12,774 nucleotides of DNA, from assembly GCA_002309055.1 (NCBI GenBank), contig DBWO01000020.1:3988-16761 (forward strand). Reading direction: 5' to 3'. The position numbers and the translations under genes were made by a program. Source of the DNA: Ruminococcaceae bacterium UBA1236 (GTDB lineage: Bacteria > Bacillota > Clostridia > Oscillospirales > Acutalibacteraceae). The notes under the pieces are model-generated. The model ran no database searches, had not been told where the DNA came from, and worked only from the letters and a program-made list of their open reading frames with translations. Of this stretch, positions 1 through 6,555 are shown piece by piece; the first letter of the stretch is position 1; every line of letters begins with the position of its first letter.

Positions 1-662
1 TTTTCGGCAACTGGCTGAACATATGGGCTATGGTGCCGGACGCCGATATTGAGGAAGGCAAAGAATACATATTTGACAGCCTTCTCGGCGACAAAAAAGA
101 CGAATATACTTCTTTCCTCGAAAAAGTCGATTATTTCACGGAAAATTTCAGATACAGCAGGGATGATAACCTTCTGGCGGTCAACGACAGCTGTTCGGTT
201 TATGTGTTCTGCTTTTACGGCTACACAGGCATACCCGTAACCGAGGATTGGGCAACTATGAGCGACGGCGTGCTTATGTCTGAGGATTCCTCATTCGGCG
301 CGTCGTTTTACAACCCCGGTTCGTTCGACAAATTTGATGAGGGCGATTATGTTTCGCCCGACGGCAAAGTGAACGGGGAAACGGCGCTCTTCAGGGATCA
401 GACCTGGTATTTCAAGAACTGCCATCATTCGATGACAAGCCCTTATCTCGACAAGATAGCGAAAACGCTGCTTTACTCGGACGGGCAGGCGGATGTAAAC
501 ACTTATGAGGAATATCCGCAGTTTCTGATAAACGACCGCCTCGGCGGAGGAATCCGCCCCGACGACGGCACGATTACTATCAATCTCACGTTTTTTGAAA
601 GAATAGCAGAGTTTTTCAGGAATCTTTTTGAAAGAATAAAACTGCTGTTTGTGCAGGCATAA
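1..662 (+). CDS. Secreted lipase-like alpha/beta-hydrolase, C-terminal part (cut by window edge)
   Basis: The reading frame is open from base 3 with no stop upstream, so the gene begins outside the window; the ATG at base 30 is internal. About 219 residues remain. They align along their whole length with the C-terminal half of the 508-residue hydrolase at 11140-12666. Shared blocks are IWAMVP versus IWSFVP, a MSDG versus TSDG loop (expected to carry the catalytic Asp), YVSPDGKV versus YLSPDNMI, TWYFKNCHH versus TWFVRDWLH (likely catalytic His), and YPQFL versus FPQFL. The nucleophile region would lie upstream and is not visible. After the hydrolase fold the protein ends in a cationic aromatic helix (FFERIAEFFRNLFERIKLLF, about 588-650). 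By analogy with the full paralogue it is probably exported. Substrate unknown; lipase or esterase activity is inferred from the fold. Confidence 0.8.
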   Translation, partial: FGNWLNIWAMVPDADIEEGKEYIFDSLLGDKKDEYTSFLEKVDYFTENFRYSRDDNLLAVNDSCSVYVFCFYGYTGIPVTEDWATMSDGVLMSEDSSFGASFYNPGSFDKFDEGDYVSPDGKVNGETALFRDQTWYFKNCHHSMTSPYLDKIAKTLLYSDGQADVNTYEEYPQFLINDRLGGGIRPDDGTITINLTFFERIAEFFRNLFERIKLLFVQA

Positions 663-666
663 AAGC

Positions 667-695
667 AATCCCGCAGGGCGCTGTCCTGCGGGATT
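667..695. terminator. Two-way intrinsic terminator between convergent genes
   Basis: A perfect 11-bp stem (AATCCCGCAGG / CCTGCGGGATT) encloses a 7-base loop. T-rich sequence follows on the plus side (TGTTTATG) and also on the minus side (GCTTTTA). It lies 5 bases after the stop of the rightward hydrolase and about 35 bases past the stop of the leftward lipid kinase, so it can serve both. Confidence 0.85.
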
Positions 696-729
696 TGTTT
701 ATGATTTATAAATGTTATTTGTTCCGTTT

Positions 730-1548
730 TCACACGGAAAGAACCGCTCTGTATTCGGTCACATTGAGGACTGTTTCGCCGTCAATCTGAGCGGCGCAGG
801 GGCGTGAGAAAGAAACGGAAATATCGTTGCCGGTGAAAACGCTCACCATATCTTTTTTGCCCGTGTGCTCACCTTTGAAAATGGACGGAAAAGCCATAAG
901 CGCTTTTATCTTTGAACGGCTGTGATAGACCACCACGCTGAGCTTGCCGGAGGATCTGCTCTGCTCGGGGGCCATATTCATTCCGCCGCCGTAATAGCGG
1001 CCCTTCATTGTGGGCGCAATCCAGACATTGTCAAATTCATATTTGCTGCCGTCCACCGTGATTACGGCGTGACACGGCTTAAAATGGAAGAGCAGGCCTT
1101 TGATTGCTATGCCGGAATAGTTGATTTCCTTCTGCGGTGATTCCGCTTTTATTTTATCCGCGACCTCGCAGCAGTAGCCGTCAATCCCGAAGCCCATATT
1201 GTTGATAAAAAGCATCTCAAGCCCGTTTACATAAACCACGGGAAGATCTTTGAGATAACTGTTGATGAGCACTTCTTCACCGGGCTGCTTTCCTATATCC
1301 GTGAGGAAATCGTTGCCGGTGCCGCTGCCGAAAAGATAGATATTGTTTTTGATTTCGCACCCTTTTACGGAATTGATGAAATAATTAAGCGTGCCGTCGC
1401 CGCCGATGAGCACAACCTCATCCTCGGGATTAAGGCCTTTGAGAAACTCTGCGTAATCCATTCCTACAGCGTCGGTAAGCTCTATGCCGGGGCCTAACTG
1501 CGGCTTGATGCCGTTATTTGCAAGCGAATTATAAAGATAGTATTTCAT
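730..1548 (-). CDS. Diacylglycerol/sphingoid-type lipid kinase (DagK/YegS/LCB5 family)
   Basis: A 272-residue cytosolic protein without signal peptide or membrane helix. The family's nucleotide-binding signature GGDGTLN is at residues 49-55, followed by GSGTGNDF at 74-81 and a GFGIDGY block matching the conserved GxDA region. Members phosphorylate diacylglycerol, undecaprenol, sphingosine or related lipid alcohols with ATP; the substrate here cannot be read from sequence. The residue after the GGDGTLN block is Tyr56, where the classical motif has Glu. The start is fixed by AGGAGG at 1555-1560, six bases before the ATG. It is the second gene of an operon with the YhhN-family gene, 30 bases upstream. 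Length is slightly below the usual 290-310 residues. The family call is sure, the substrate is not. Confidence 0.88.
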   Translation of the reverse strand: MKYYLYNSLANNGIKPQLGPGIELTDAVGMDYAEFLKGLNPEDEVVLIGGDGTLNYFINSVKGCEIKNNIYLFGSGTGNDFLTDIGKQPGEEVLINSYLKDLPVVYVNGLEMLFINNMGFGIDGYCCEVADKIKAESPQKEINYSGIAIKGLLFHFKPCHAVITVDGSKYEFDNVWIAPTMKGRYYGGGMNMAPEQSRSSGKLSVVVYHSRSKIKALMAFPSIFKGEHTGKKDMVSVFTGNDISVSFSRPCAAQIDGETVLNVTEYRAVLSV

Positions 1549-1578
1549 AATGAACCTCCTCAGATTTTATGCAGCTGT

Positions 1579-2223
1579 TTATAACAAACCGATTATAATC
1601 ATCAGTTCACCTATGGAATAAGTGAGCATAACCCAGAAGTGAGTTTTAAGCCGCCCGTCCTTTTTGAAGCGCACGAAGAAGAGGGTTGAATCCGAGATGA
1701 AGAACAGCACGGCGCCTATGCAGGTGATTGCCGTTGAGAGGCAGGGCATACTTAAAAGCCTGAAAACGGCAAAGCAGTTCATCGCGCCGTTTATCAAAAG
1801 ATAAAGAAACATCGGGTAAAAGAGGGGCTTGGGAAGATGCGGCTTGAGCTTTGAAAAGATATAAGCCACAAGGCCCGCGAAAATTACGCCGAGCAACACG
1901 GTTATCGCTATGTGCTGAGCGGAAAAGTCAATGTCATTGCAGTATCCGACAATAAAGAAGATGTGGCTTATCATGAAGGAAATTCCGCCGGCGGTAAACC
2001 ATTTAAGACCCGAGGGCATAAGAAGCACATCACCGAGCCAGCTGAAAAACAAAGCGAGCAGAATGGCGATGAGAACCTTTTCCGCCGAGAAATAATAGAA
2101 TCCGAACAGCGAGGCAAGCAGAAACGGCTTAGTGATGTTGCGTATCAGCTTGTTTTTCTTTATGGAACCGTAAAGGTGGACTGCCGTAGATATGAGGAAA
2201 ACAGCCAGGAAGAAAACTGTCAT
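1579..2223 (-). CDS. YhhN-family (TMEM86-like) membrane protein, putative lysoplasmalogenase
   Basis: A 214-residue, almost wholly hydrophobic protein with about eight membrane segments. Family landmarks are a TKP motif at 31-33, SWLGDVLLM at 61-69 (conserved Gly-Asp), a GGISFMISHIFF block at 79-90 with the conserved His, and FFISDSTLFFVRF near 164-176 with the conserved Ser-Asp. Characterised members (animal TMEM86, some bacterial YhhN proteins) hydrolyse the vinyl-ether bond of lysoplasmalogens; many Clostridia make plasmalogens, which fits. A GTG at 2241 lies in frame, but AGGAGA at 2231-2236 sits inside that extension, seven bases before the ATG at 2223, so the shorter form is chosen. It is the first gene of the operon with the lipid kinase; the promoter is at 2289-2316. 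Activity is inferred from the family. Confidence 0.85.
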   Translation of the reverse strand: MTVFFLAVFLISTAVHLYGSIKKNKLIRNITKPFLLASLFGFYYFSAEKVLIAILLALFFSWLGDVLLMPSGLKWFTAGGISFMISHIFFIVGYCNDIDFSAQHIAITVLLGVIFAGLVAYIFSKLKPHLPKPLFYPMFLYLLINGAMNCFAVFRLLSMPCLSTAITCIGAVLFFISDSTLFFVRFKKDGRLKTHFWVMLTYSIGELMIIIGLL

Positions 2224-2288
2224 CTCCGCATCTCCTTTCACATAATTCTCTTGTTTCGCCTTTGCCGTATTACCGATCCGGCAATTTA

Positions 2289-2316
2289 ATTATATCATAT
2301 TAAGAGCCGAATTCAA
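2289..2316 (-). promoter_or_regulatory. Sigma-A promoter of the YhhN / lipid kinase operon
   Basis: Read on the minus strand, TTGAAT (2311-2316) is followed after 16 bases by TATAAT (2289-2294), with a TGA extended -10. Transcription should start near 2282, giving a leader of about 60 bases. A short inverted repeat (TTGCCG / CGGCAA, 2262-2267 and 2279-2284) covers the predicted start; its meaning is unclear. Confidence 0.7.
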
Positions 2317-2396
2317 CCGCTTTTTGCTCAATATTTTCATTTTTGCAACAGGGATCCGGATTGCTTGACGGTTTTTTATACTGTATCGTTTTAATA

Positions 2397-2425
2397 TTGA
2401 ATTGCGGTGCTTTTCTTGCTATAAT
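2397..2425 (+). promoter_or_regulatory. Sigma-A promoter of the metallophosphoesterase gene
   Basis: TTGAAT (2397-2402), a 17-base spacer and TATAAT (2420-2425) preceded by TGC make a near-consensus extended -10 promoter. The start would be near 2432, leaving a leader of about 67 bases. The -35 box is about 80 bases from that of the divergent YhhN promoter, so both could share a regulator bound between them. Confidence 0.75.
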
Positions 2426-2447
2426 ATTCATACAGCACGGATTTCCG

Positions 2448-2460
2448 CGGATTATATCCG
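2448..2460. repeat. Short inverted repeat in the phosphoesterase leader
   Basis: CGGAT-TAT-ATCCG is a perfect 13-base inverted repeat about 15-25 bases after the predicted transcription start. It could be an operator half-site pair or a weak RNA hairpin. The ATCCGG sequence also occurs at 2276 and 2352 within the same intergenic region. Chance cannot be excluded. Confidence 0.3.
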
Positions 2461-2498
2461 GATATTGACTTTTGTGCGGACGGGAGGTTTCCGGTTTT

Positions 2499-3626
2499 AT
2501 GAAAAAAACACGCAAGGCTGTCAGGCGGATGGTTCTGATGACGCTTATCTTTTCAATACCGTTTTCGTTTAATACGGCGGGCGCTTCCGCCCCGGATTCT
2601 TCCGGTGTAACCCTGAACAATAACGACAGCCTTTCAAGGCTCTTCGGAGATAAACCTGAATACTGCCTTTTATGCGGCGAAATCCACACGGGCACGGGCG
2701 GTATGTTTACCCGGTTTTTTCACGAGACCGCATATTTTTTCTGCGGGCTCATCGGCAAATTCCCCGATGACGGCCGCATGTATTTTACATTCGACACTAT
2801 CGACGCGGGCATTGACGAGCCGTTTTATTTCATTCACGCGGGCGACACGCACGTTTCCTATATTGATGAGCGGGATTACGGCGACGAAAGGCTGATTGAG
2901 ACGGCAAACGCCCGTATCACATACTGCCCGAAGGATATGCGTATGCTGGACGACCTCTCGCTGAAAGCGCGTGAGCTTGACGCTCTTATTGTTCACACGG
3001 GTGATCTCATTGATTTTGTGAGCCGAAAGAATCTTGACATTGCAAAAGATTTCACATCCGAAAACGATGTTTTCGCGTGCGCCGGAAACCATGAATATCA
3101 TGTATACATCTGGGATGACGGTGATGATTACGCAAGGCGCGACAGCCTTCGTGACAAGGTAAAGCCGTCATTTACAAACGATATTGATTATTCCGTAAGG
3201 GTTGAGCACGGCGTGAAATTCATCGCCGTTGACAATTCAAATCATAAGATAGAGAAGTGGCAGCTTGATCTTTTCAAGGAGGAACTCGCGAAGGATGATA
3301 TGCCTGTTGTGCTCGCCCTTCACGTTCCGCTTTACGCTCCCGACATTTTTAAATTCCAGATGGAAAAGCTGGATTATCCGCACCCCGCCTGGCTTATGGG
3401 CGTGCCGGAAGATGTTATGAAAGAATACAACTATGAGGAACAGTGGATTGAGGAGCAGAAGGCAAATGAGGCGACAGAGGAGTTTTATGATATCATCATA
3501 AACTCGGCTCAGATAAAAGCCATTGTCACGGGCCACGATCACGCTCATTTTGTGTCTCAGGTTACTCCGGCGCTTAAGCAGTATATGGTTGACACCACAG
3601 AAGGTCAGATTTTCTATGTTAAGTAA
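2499..3626 (+). CDS. Secreted calcineurin-like metallophosphoesterase
   Basis: A 375-residue protein with a signal peptide (basic n-region MKKTRKAVRR, hydrophobic core to about residue 22, likely cleavage after GASA at 28-31). The full set of dinuclear metallophosphoesterase motifs is present: GDTH (115-118), GD (168-169), GNHE (196-199), a lone His in LHVP (275) and GHDH (345-348). It should hydrolyse phosphate mono- or diesters outside the membrane; the substrate is unknown. Ahead of the catalytic domain, residues 56-88 carry a CxxCG..H pattern (C56, C59, H63, with H75 following) and an aromatic stretch. GGGAGG at 2482-2487 lies 11 bases before the ATG; an in-frame TTG at 2472 is rejected because it would precede the ribosome site and spoil the signal peptide. 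The distant acid sphingomyelinase family shares this motif set, but so do many others. Confidence 0.87.
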   Translation: MKKTRKAVRRMVLMTLIFSIPFSFNTAGASAPDSSGVTLNNNDSLSRLFGDKPEYCLLCGEIHTGTGGMFTRFFHETAYFFCGLIGKFPDDGRMYFTFDTIDAGIDEPFYFIHAGDTHVSYIDERDYGDERLIETANARITYCPKDMRMLDDLSLKARELDALIVHTGDLIDFVSRKNLDIAKDFTSENDVFACAGNHEYHVYIWDDGDDYARRDSLRDKVKPSFTNDIDYSVRVEHGVKFIAVDNSNHKIEKWQLDLFKEELAKDDMPVVLALHVPLYAPDIFKFQMEKLDYPHPAWLMGVPEDVMKEYNYEEQWIEEQKANEATEEFYDIIINSAQIKAIVTGHDHAHFVSQVTPALKQYMVDTTEGQIFYVK

Positions 3627-3680
3627 AAGGCGGTCACCGGCGGCGAGGTAACGGCGTTTGCCGATACGGGGATTTTTATA

Positions 3681-3709
3681 TTGAACTGAATGAAAAATAT
3701 TGATATAAT
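3681..3709 (+). promoter_or_regulatory. Strong sigma-A promoter of the VTT-family gene
   Basis: TTGAAC (3681-3686), exactly 17 bases, then TATAAT (3704-3709) with TGA extended -10. Start expected near 3716 with a leader of about 48 bases. It may also feed the ceramidase-like gene, since no terminator is seen between the two genes. The rest of the 137-base gap at 3627-3763 shows nothing else convincing. Confidence 0.75.
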
Positions 3710-3763
3710 AATATAATAACTTTGCAAAACCGTACTCTGATTATTGAAAGAAAGACAATCATA

Positions 3764-4519
3764 ATGAGTGAAAAGAAAAAAACATTAATTCTGCGCATTC
3801 TGATAATCGTCGCGATGCTGGCCGCCGTCGGAATATGCCTTTATTTGTATCTGCGCTTCGGGAAGTCATCAATTGAGTTTATCAAAGACACAGACCGCTT
3901 CAAGGCGTGGATTGACGGCTTCGGCGTATGGGGCATCATCGTATTTGTCGCGGTTCGTGTTGTGCAGACGATATTTAAATTCATACCCACGGAGCCGATA
4001 GAAATCGGCGCAGGTCTGGTTTGGGGCTGGCTCGGCGGATTTTTGCTGTGCCTGCTGGGAAATATTATCGGATCAATCATTATTCTGTTTATGACGCGGC
4101 GGATAGGTATGCGCATCCTGCGGCTTTTCCACCTTGAAAAGAAGCTTCAGTCTATGCGGTTTCTGCAGGACAGGGAGAAACGCAACCGCATTATATTCAT
4201 TTTTTATCTGGTCCCCGGAACGCCCAAGGATACCATGACCTATTTCGCGGGTCTGACGGATATTAATTTTACGGAGTTTCTGATTATCTCGTCCATCGCG
4301 CGTATTCCCGCGATAGTCTCCTCAACAATCTGCGGCGATTTTCTCGGAGCGAACAATTTCAAGGTCGCCGCGATAGTTTTCGTGATTTCGGCTTTGCTCA
4401 GCATACCCGGCGCGATGGTTTACAAAAAGATTTCGGCGCGGTACAATCAGAGTCACACGCAGGAAGAATCCGGGGAGGAGTCCGGAGAGGAAGAAGAACC
4501 GGAGCAGGAGGATAACTGA
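3764..4519 (+). CDS. TVP38/TMEM64 family (VTT domain) membrane protein
   Basis: A 251-residue integral membrane protein. A first helix spans about residues 8-30; the VTT (DedA-like) core includes TEPIEIGAGLVWGWLGG at 76-92, a glycine-rich helix with GNIIGS at 99-104 and paired Arg at 112-113, then FYLVPGTPKDTMTYFAGLT at 147-165, which is the conserved re-entrant region with its Pro-Gly. A last helix spans 201-218. The tail (about 231-251) is strongly acidic, Glu-rich and probably cytoplasmic. VTT proteins such as DedA, TMEM41B and VMP1 move lipids between leaflets; the cargo here is unknown. An in-frame TTG at 3722 is possible, but the ATG at 3764 is preferred; its ribosome site (GAAAGAAAG) is weak. 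The ceramidase-like gene follows after 72 bases. Confidence 0.87.
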   Translation: MSEKKKTLILRILIIVAMLAAVGICLYLYLRFGKSSIEFIKDTDRFKAWIDGFGVWGIIVFVAVRVVQTIFKFIPTEPIEIGAGLVWGWLGGFLLCLLGNIIGSIIILFMTRRIGMRILRLFHLEKKLQSMRFLQDREKRNRIIFIFYLVPGTPKDTMTYFAGLTDINFTEFLIISSIARIPAIVSSTICGDFLGANNFKVAAIVFVISALLSIPGAMVYKKISARYNQSHTQEESGEESGEEEEPEQEDN

Positions 4520-4526
4520 TTCTCCC

Positions 4527-4554
4527 TTGAAGATTTTCAAAGAGTTGATATAAC
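4527..4554 (+). promoter_or_regulatory. Possible promoter of the ceramidase-like gene
   Basis: TTGAAG (4527-4532), 16 bases, TATAAC (4549-4554) with TGA just before the -10. The start would fall near 4561. A small inverted repeat, TTGAT-N7-ATCAA (4545-4561), overlaps the -10 box and could be an operator. The match is weaker than the other promoters here, and read-through from the VTT gene is also likely. Confidence 0.45.
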
Positions 4555-4591
4555 ACATCAAAGAATATAATAATCCGGGAGGTTAAGAGAA

Positions 4592-6427
4592 ATGAAGTTT
4601 ATGAAGAAAGCTACGGCAATAGCCCTTTCCGCCGCGCTTATCGCGAGCGTGTCTGTGAGCGCATTTGCCGCAAACAGCGAAAAAGAGGGATACGGCTTCT
4701 TTGAGCACGCGGTTGATAACATTTTCGGCTTTGTTCAGGACGGAATATTCGCGGCTCTCACGGCGGCAAATATCCGCTTCGGCGTCAAAAACGCGAAAGA
4801 CTACAAGGTCGGTGAGAGCGAGCAGTTTTATCCCGGAACAGACGGAAAGGTCAGCGGCAGCGGCTGGAAAGCCGGCTTTGCCGACAACAGCGTTATTCCC
4901 GAAAAATGGCGCCGTGACGCAAACGGCAACCCCGACCCCGAGGGATACTGCCTTGACAAAATGCACTGCGGCGGCGGATATCAGGCCGAGATAGATAAGA
5001 TTTATTCGGGGCAGAATGTCAATGTGCTTGTGCTTTCAAACAACTCCGACTCAAACGGCAACGGCAAAGATGACGTAATCATCATGATAAGCGTTGACGG
5101 CGTGGGCATCACAAGCCAGACTTGCCGCGACATAAGAAAAGCCGTTGAGGAAAAACTGAGCCGTTACGGCATAACCTCCGGCGATATCCTCTCCTGCACG
5201 GTAAGCGCCACACACTGCCACGCGGGTCTCGATATTCAGGGAATGTACTGGAAGAGAATAATCGGCGTTCTTTTTGCCAATCTTTTCAAGCGTTTCCTGC
5301 CCGGTCAATATATTCTTACCCTTGAAAAAGATATGCACGACACCCTCGTTGACAAGGCGTCCGACGCAGCGGACAGGGCTTTTGCAGGCATGGAGAGCGG
5401 CTCTCTTTCGTTCTTCAGCACAGATGAAGCCGAGGGCGTGAGAGACAAATTCAACAGCGGTGCGAAAACGCAGAACAAATTCTCATCATTCATTTTCGAA
5501 TCAGACAGCGGCAAAAAGACAATCGTTTCAAACATCGGCGCTCATCCCGTTTCCGCAAACGCGCAGGAAACTCACATGACAGACTGCGATTATCCCTATT
5601 ATATGAAGCTCGCCATGAAAGACGCGGGATATGATTTTATGTTTATTCAGGGCACTCAGGCAGGCGTTTCAACCGCGGATGCCCCAATCGGCAAAGATGC
5701 CGAGGACTGGGCGGCATCAAAGGCACTCACCAGAGAAGAGTGGGTGGAGAGATACGGCGAAAAAGTCACTCAGGAGCTTTACGAGGGCTGCGAGCCGGGC
5801 TTCGGAGATATGTATAAAAAGGGCTATGCCCTTGCGCATTTCGTGATAGACGCGGCAGGCACAAAGAAGGCGGTTGCCCCCGTTGTAAACATCAAGGCGA
5901 CCGAAATGCTTCTTGACTGTGATTTCGGCCTCCTGGAAGTCGGAGCGGCAACAGGTATACTCGGCTTTAATGCAGTGCGTTCATCCACGGCGGAGAGCGG
6001 CTACGGCATAATGGTTGAAATCGGATATATTGAGCTCGGTGAAGATGTGGCTTTCATCACCGTCCCCGGCGAGCTTTCGCCCGCCTGTGTTTACGGCACA
6101 AAAGACGGCTACGACGGCGCCACAAAATGGACAGGGCCGCAGTCCTGGAGCGGCAAAGACTGGGAATACAGAACGCTCGAGGATATGGTCAGAGAGGCAT
6201 CCGGTGACGAAGACAAGCAGGTGCTTGTTATGGGTATTACCAATGACGCTGTAGGCTACAACCTGCCCGACACCGTCACAACTCAGGGCATACTCACTCC
6301 CCTTCTTATCTATAACGGCGAGGGCGGAAACGAAATCTCGAACTCAATGCTTCTGACAATCTCAGACGAGAGCGCGTCAGCAATCGTAAAAGGATTCGGC
6401 GATCTGCTTGATGTTGAAACAAAATAA
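4592..6427 (+). CDS. Secreted neutral/alkaline ceramidase-like hydrolase
   Basis: A 611-residue protein with a clear signal peptide (MKFMKKATA..., cleavage near AFA, residue 26). The neutral ceramidase fold is recognised by SATHCHAG (205-212), NIGAHPVSA (314-322), FIQGTQAGVS (351-360), FITVPGELSP (488-497) and NDAVGYNLPD (551-560). By comparison with Pseudomonas aeruginosa neutral ceramidase, H208, H318, E494 and Y556 are the likely zinc ligands and S360 the active-site serine, so it looks catalytically competent. The family cleaves the amide bond of ceramide to fatty acid and sphingosine; other N-acyl lipids are possible. The C-terminal Ig-like domain of classical members seems absent. Two aromatic amphipathic stretches stand out, at 35-64 and 219-236. 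GGGAGG at 4577-4582 is nine bases before the ATG. Family good, substrate inferred. Confidence 0.87.
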   Translation: MKFMKKATAIALSAALIASVSVSAFAANSEKEGYGFFEHAVDNIFGFVQDGIFAALTAANIRFGVKNAKDYKVGESEQFYPGTDGKVSGSGWKAGFADNSVIPEKWRRDANGNPDPEGYCLDKMHCGGGYQAEIDKIYSGQNVNVLVLSNNSDSNGNGKDDVIIMISVDGVGITSQTCRDIRKAVEEKLSRYGITSGDILSCTVSATHCHAGLDIQGMYWKRIIGVLFANLFKRFLPGQYILTLEKDMHDTLVDKASDAADRAFAGMESGSLSFFSTDEAEGVRDKFNSGAKTQNKFSSFIFESDSGKKTIVSNIGAHPVSANAQETHMTDCDYPYYMKLAMKDAGYDFMFIQGTQAGVSTADAPIGKDAEDWAASKALTREEWVERYGEKVTQELYEGCEPGFGDMYKKGYALAHFVIDAAGTKKAVAPVVNIKATEMLLDCDFGLLEVGAATGILGFNAVRSSTAESGYGIMVEIGYIELGEDVAFITVPGELSPACVYGTKDGYDGATKWTGPQSWSGKDWEYRTLEDMVREASGDEDKQVLVMGITNDAVGYNLPDTVTTQGILTPLLIYNGEGGNEISNSMLLTISDESASAIVKGFGDLLDVETK

Positions 6428-6440
6428 TAATAATTCAATC

Positions 6441-6487
6441 CCCCGGAGCGCAGGAACTTGTCCGCTGCTTCGGGGCGATTTATGTTT
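6441..6487 (+). terminator. Intrinsic terminator after the ceramidase-like gene
   Basis: CCCCGGAGCG (6441-6450) pairs with TGCTTCGGGG (6466-6475) in a 10-bp stem with three G-U pairs and a 15-base loop, followed by a T-rich tail (ATTTATGTTTTTA). It sits 13 bases past the stop and just before the next promoter. Confidence 0.7.
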
Positions 6488-6490
6488 TTA

Positions 6491-6519
6491 TTGAAACCGC
6501 CGGGCGGTTATGCTAAAAT
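6491..6519 (+). promoter_or_regulatory. Promoter with embedded operator-like repeat, for the MBL-fold gene
   Basis: TTGAAA (6491-6496), a 17-base spacer and TAAAAT (6514-6519) with TGC extended -10. Start expected near 6526, leader about 30 bases. A perfect inverted repeat fills most of the spacer (see the separate entry), suggesting that a repressor could block polymerase here. Confidence 0.7.
6495..6509. repeat. Inverted repeat in the promoter spacer (operator candidate)
   Basis: AACCGC-CGG-GCGGTT is a perfect 6+3+6 inverted repeat. It overlaps the last two bases of the -35 box and lies in the spacer, a common position for repressor binding. It is GC-rich in an otherwise AT-rich promoter region. 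No cognate regulator gene is present in the window. Confidence 0.45.
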
Positions 6520-6555
6520 GGCTGTGGTAATAATACGTGAAAGGAAAGAGAAAAC

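Noticed and set aside
2224..2241. GTG start at 2241 for the YhhN-family gene
   Set aside because: The extension contains the AGGAGA ribosome site of the ATG at 2223, and the added residues (MKGDAE) do not fit a membrane-protein start.
2262..2284. TTGCCG...CGGCAA inverted repeat as a riboswitch or attenuator for the YhhN operon
   Set aside because: Only 6 bp with an 11-base loop and it straddles the predicted transcription start, so little of it would be in the RNA; no riboswitch core is visible.
3652..3663. CGGC-GTTT-GCCG hairpin after the phosphoesterase gene as a terminator
   Set aside because: The stem is only 4 bp and the T-stretch is 8 bases away; a strong promoter follows at once, so a terminator cannot be claimed.
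4566..4571. Perfect TATAAT just before the ceramidase-like gene
   Set aside because: A start from this box would fall inside the ribosome binding site at 4577-4582, and no -35 box lies at a proper distance (TTGATA is 15 bases away). The TATAAC at 4549 fits better.
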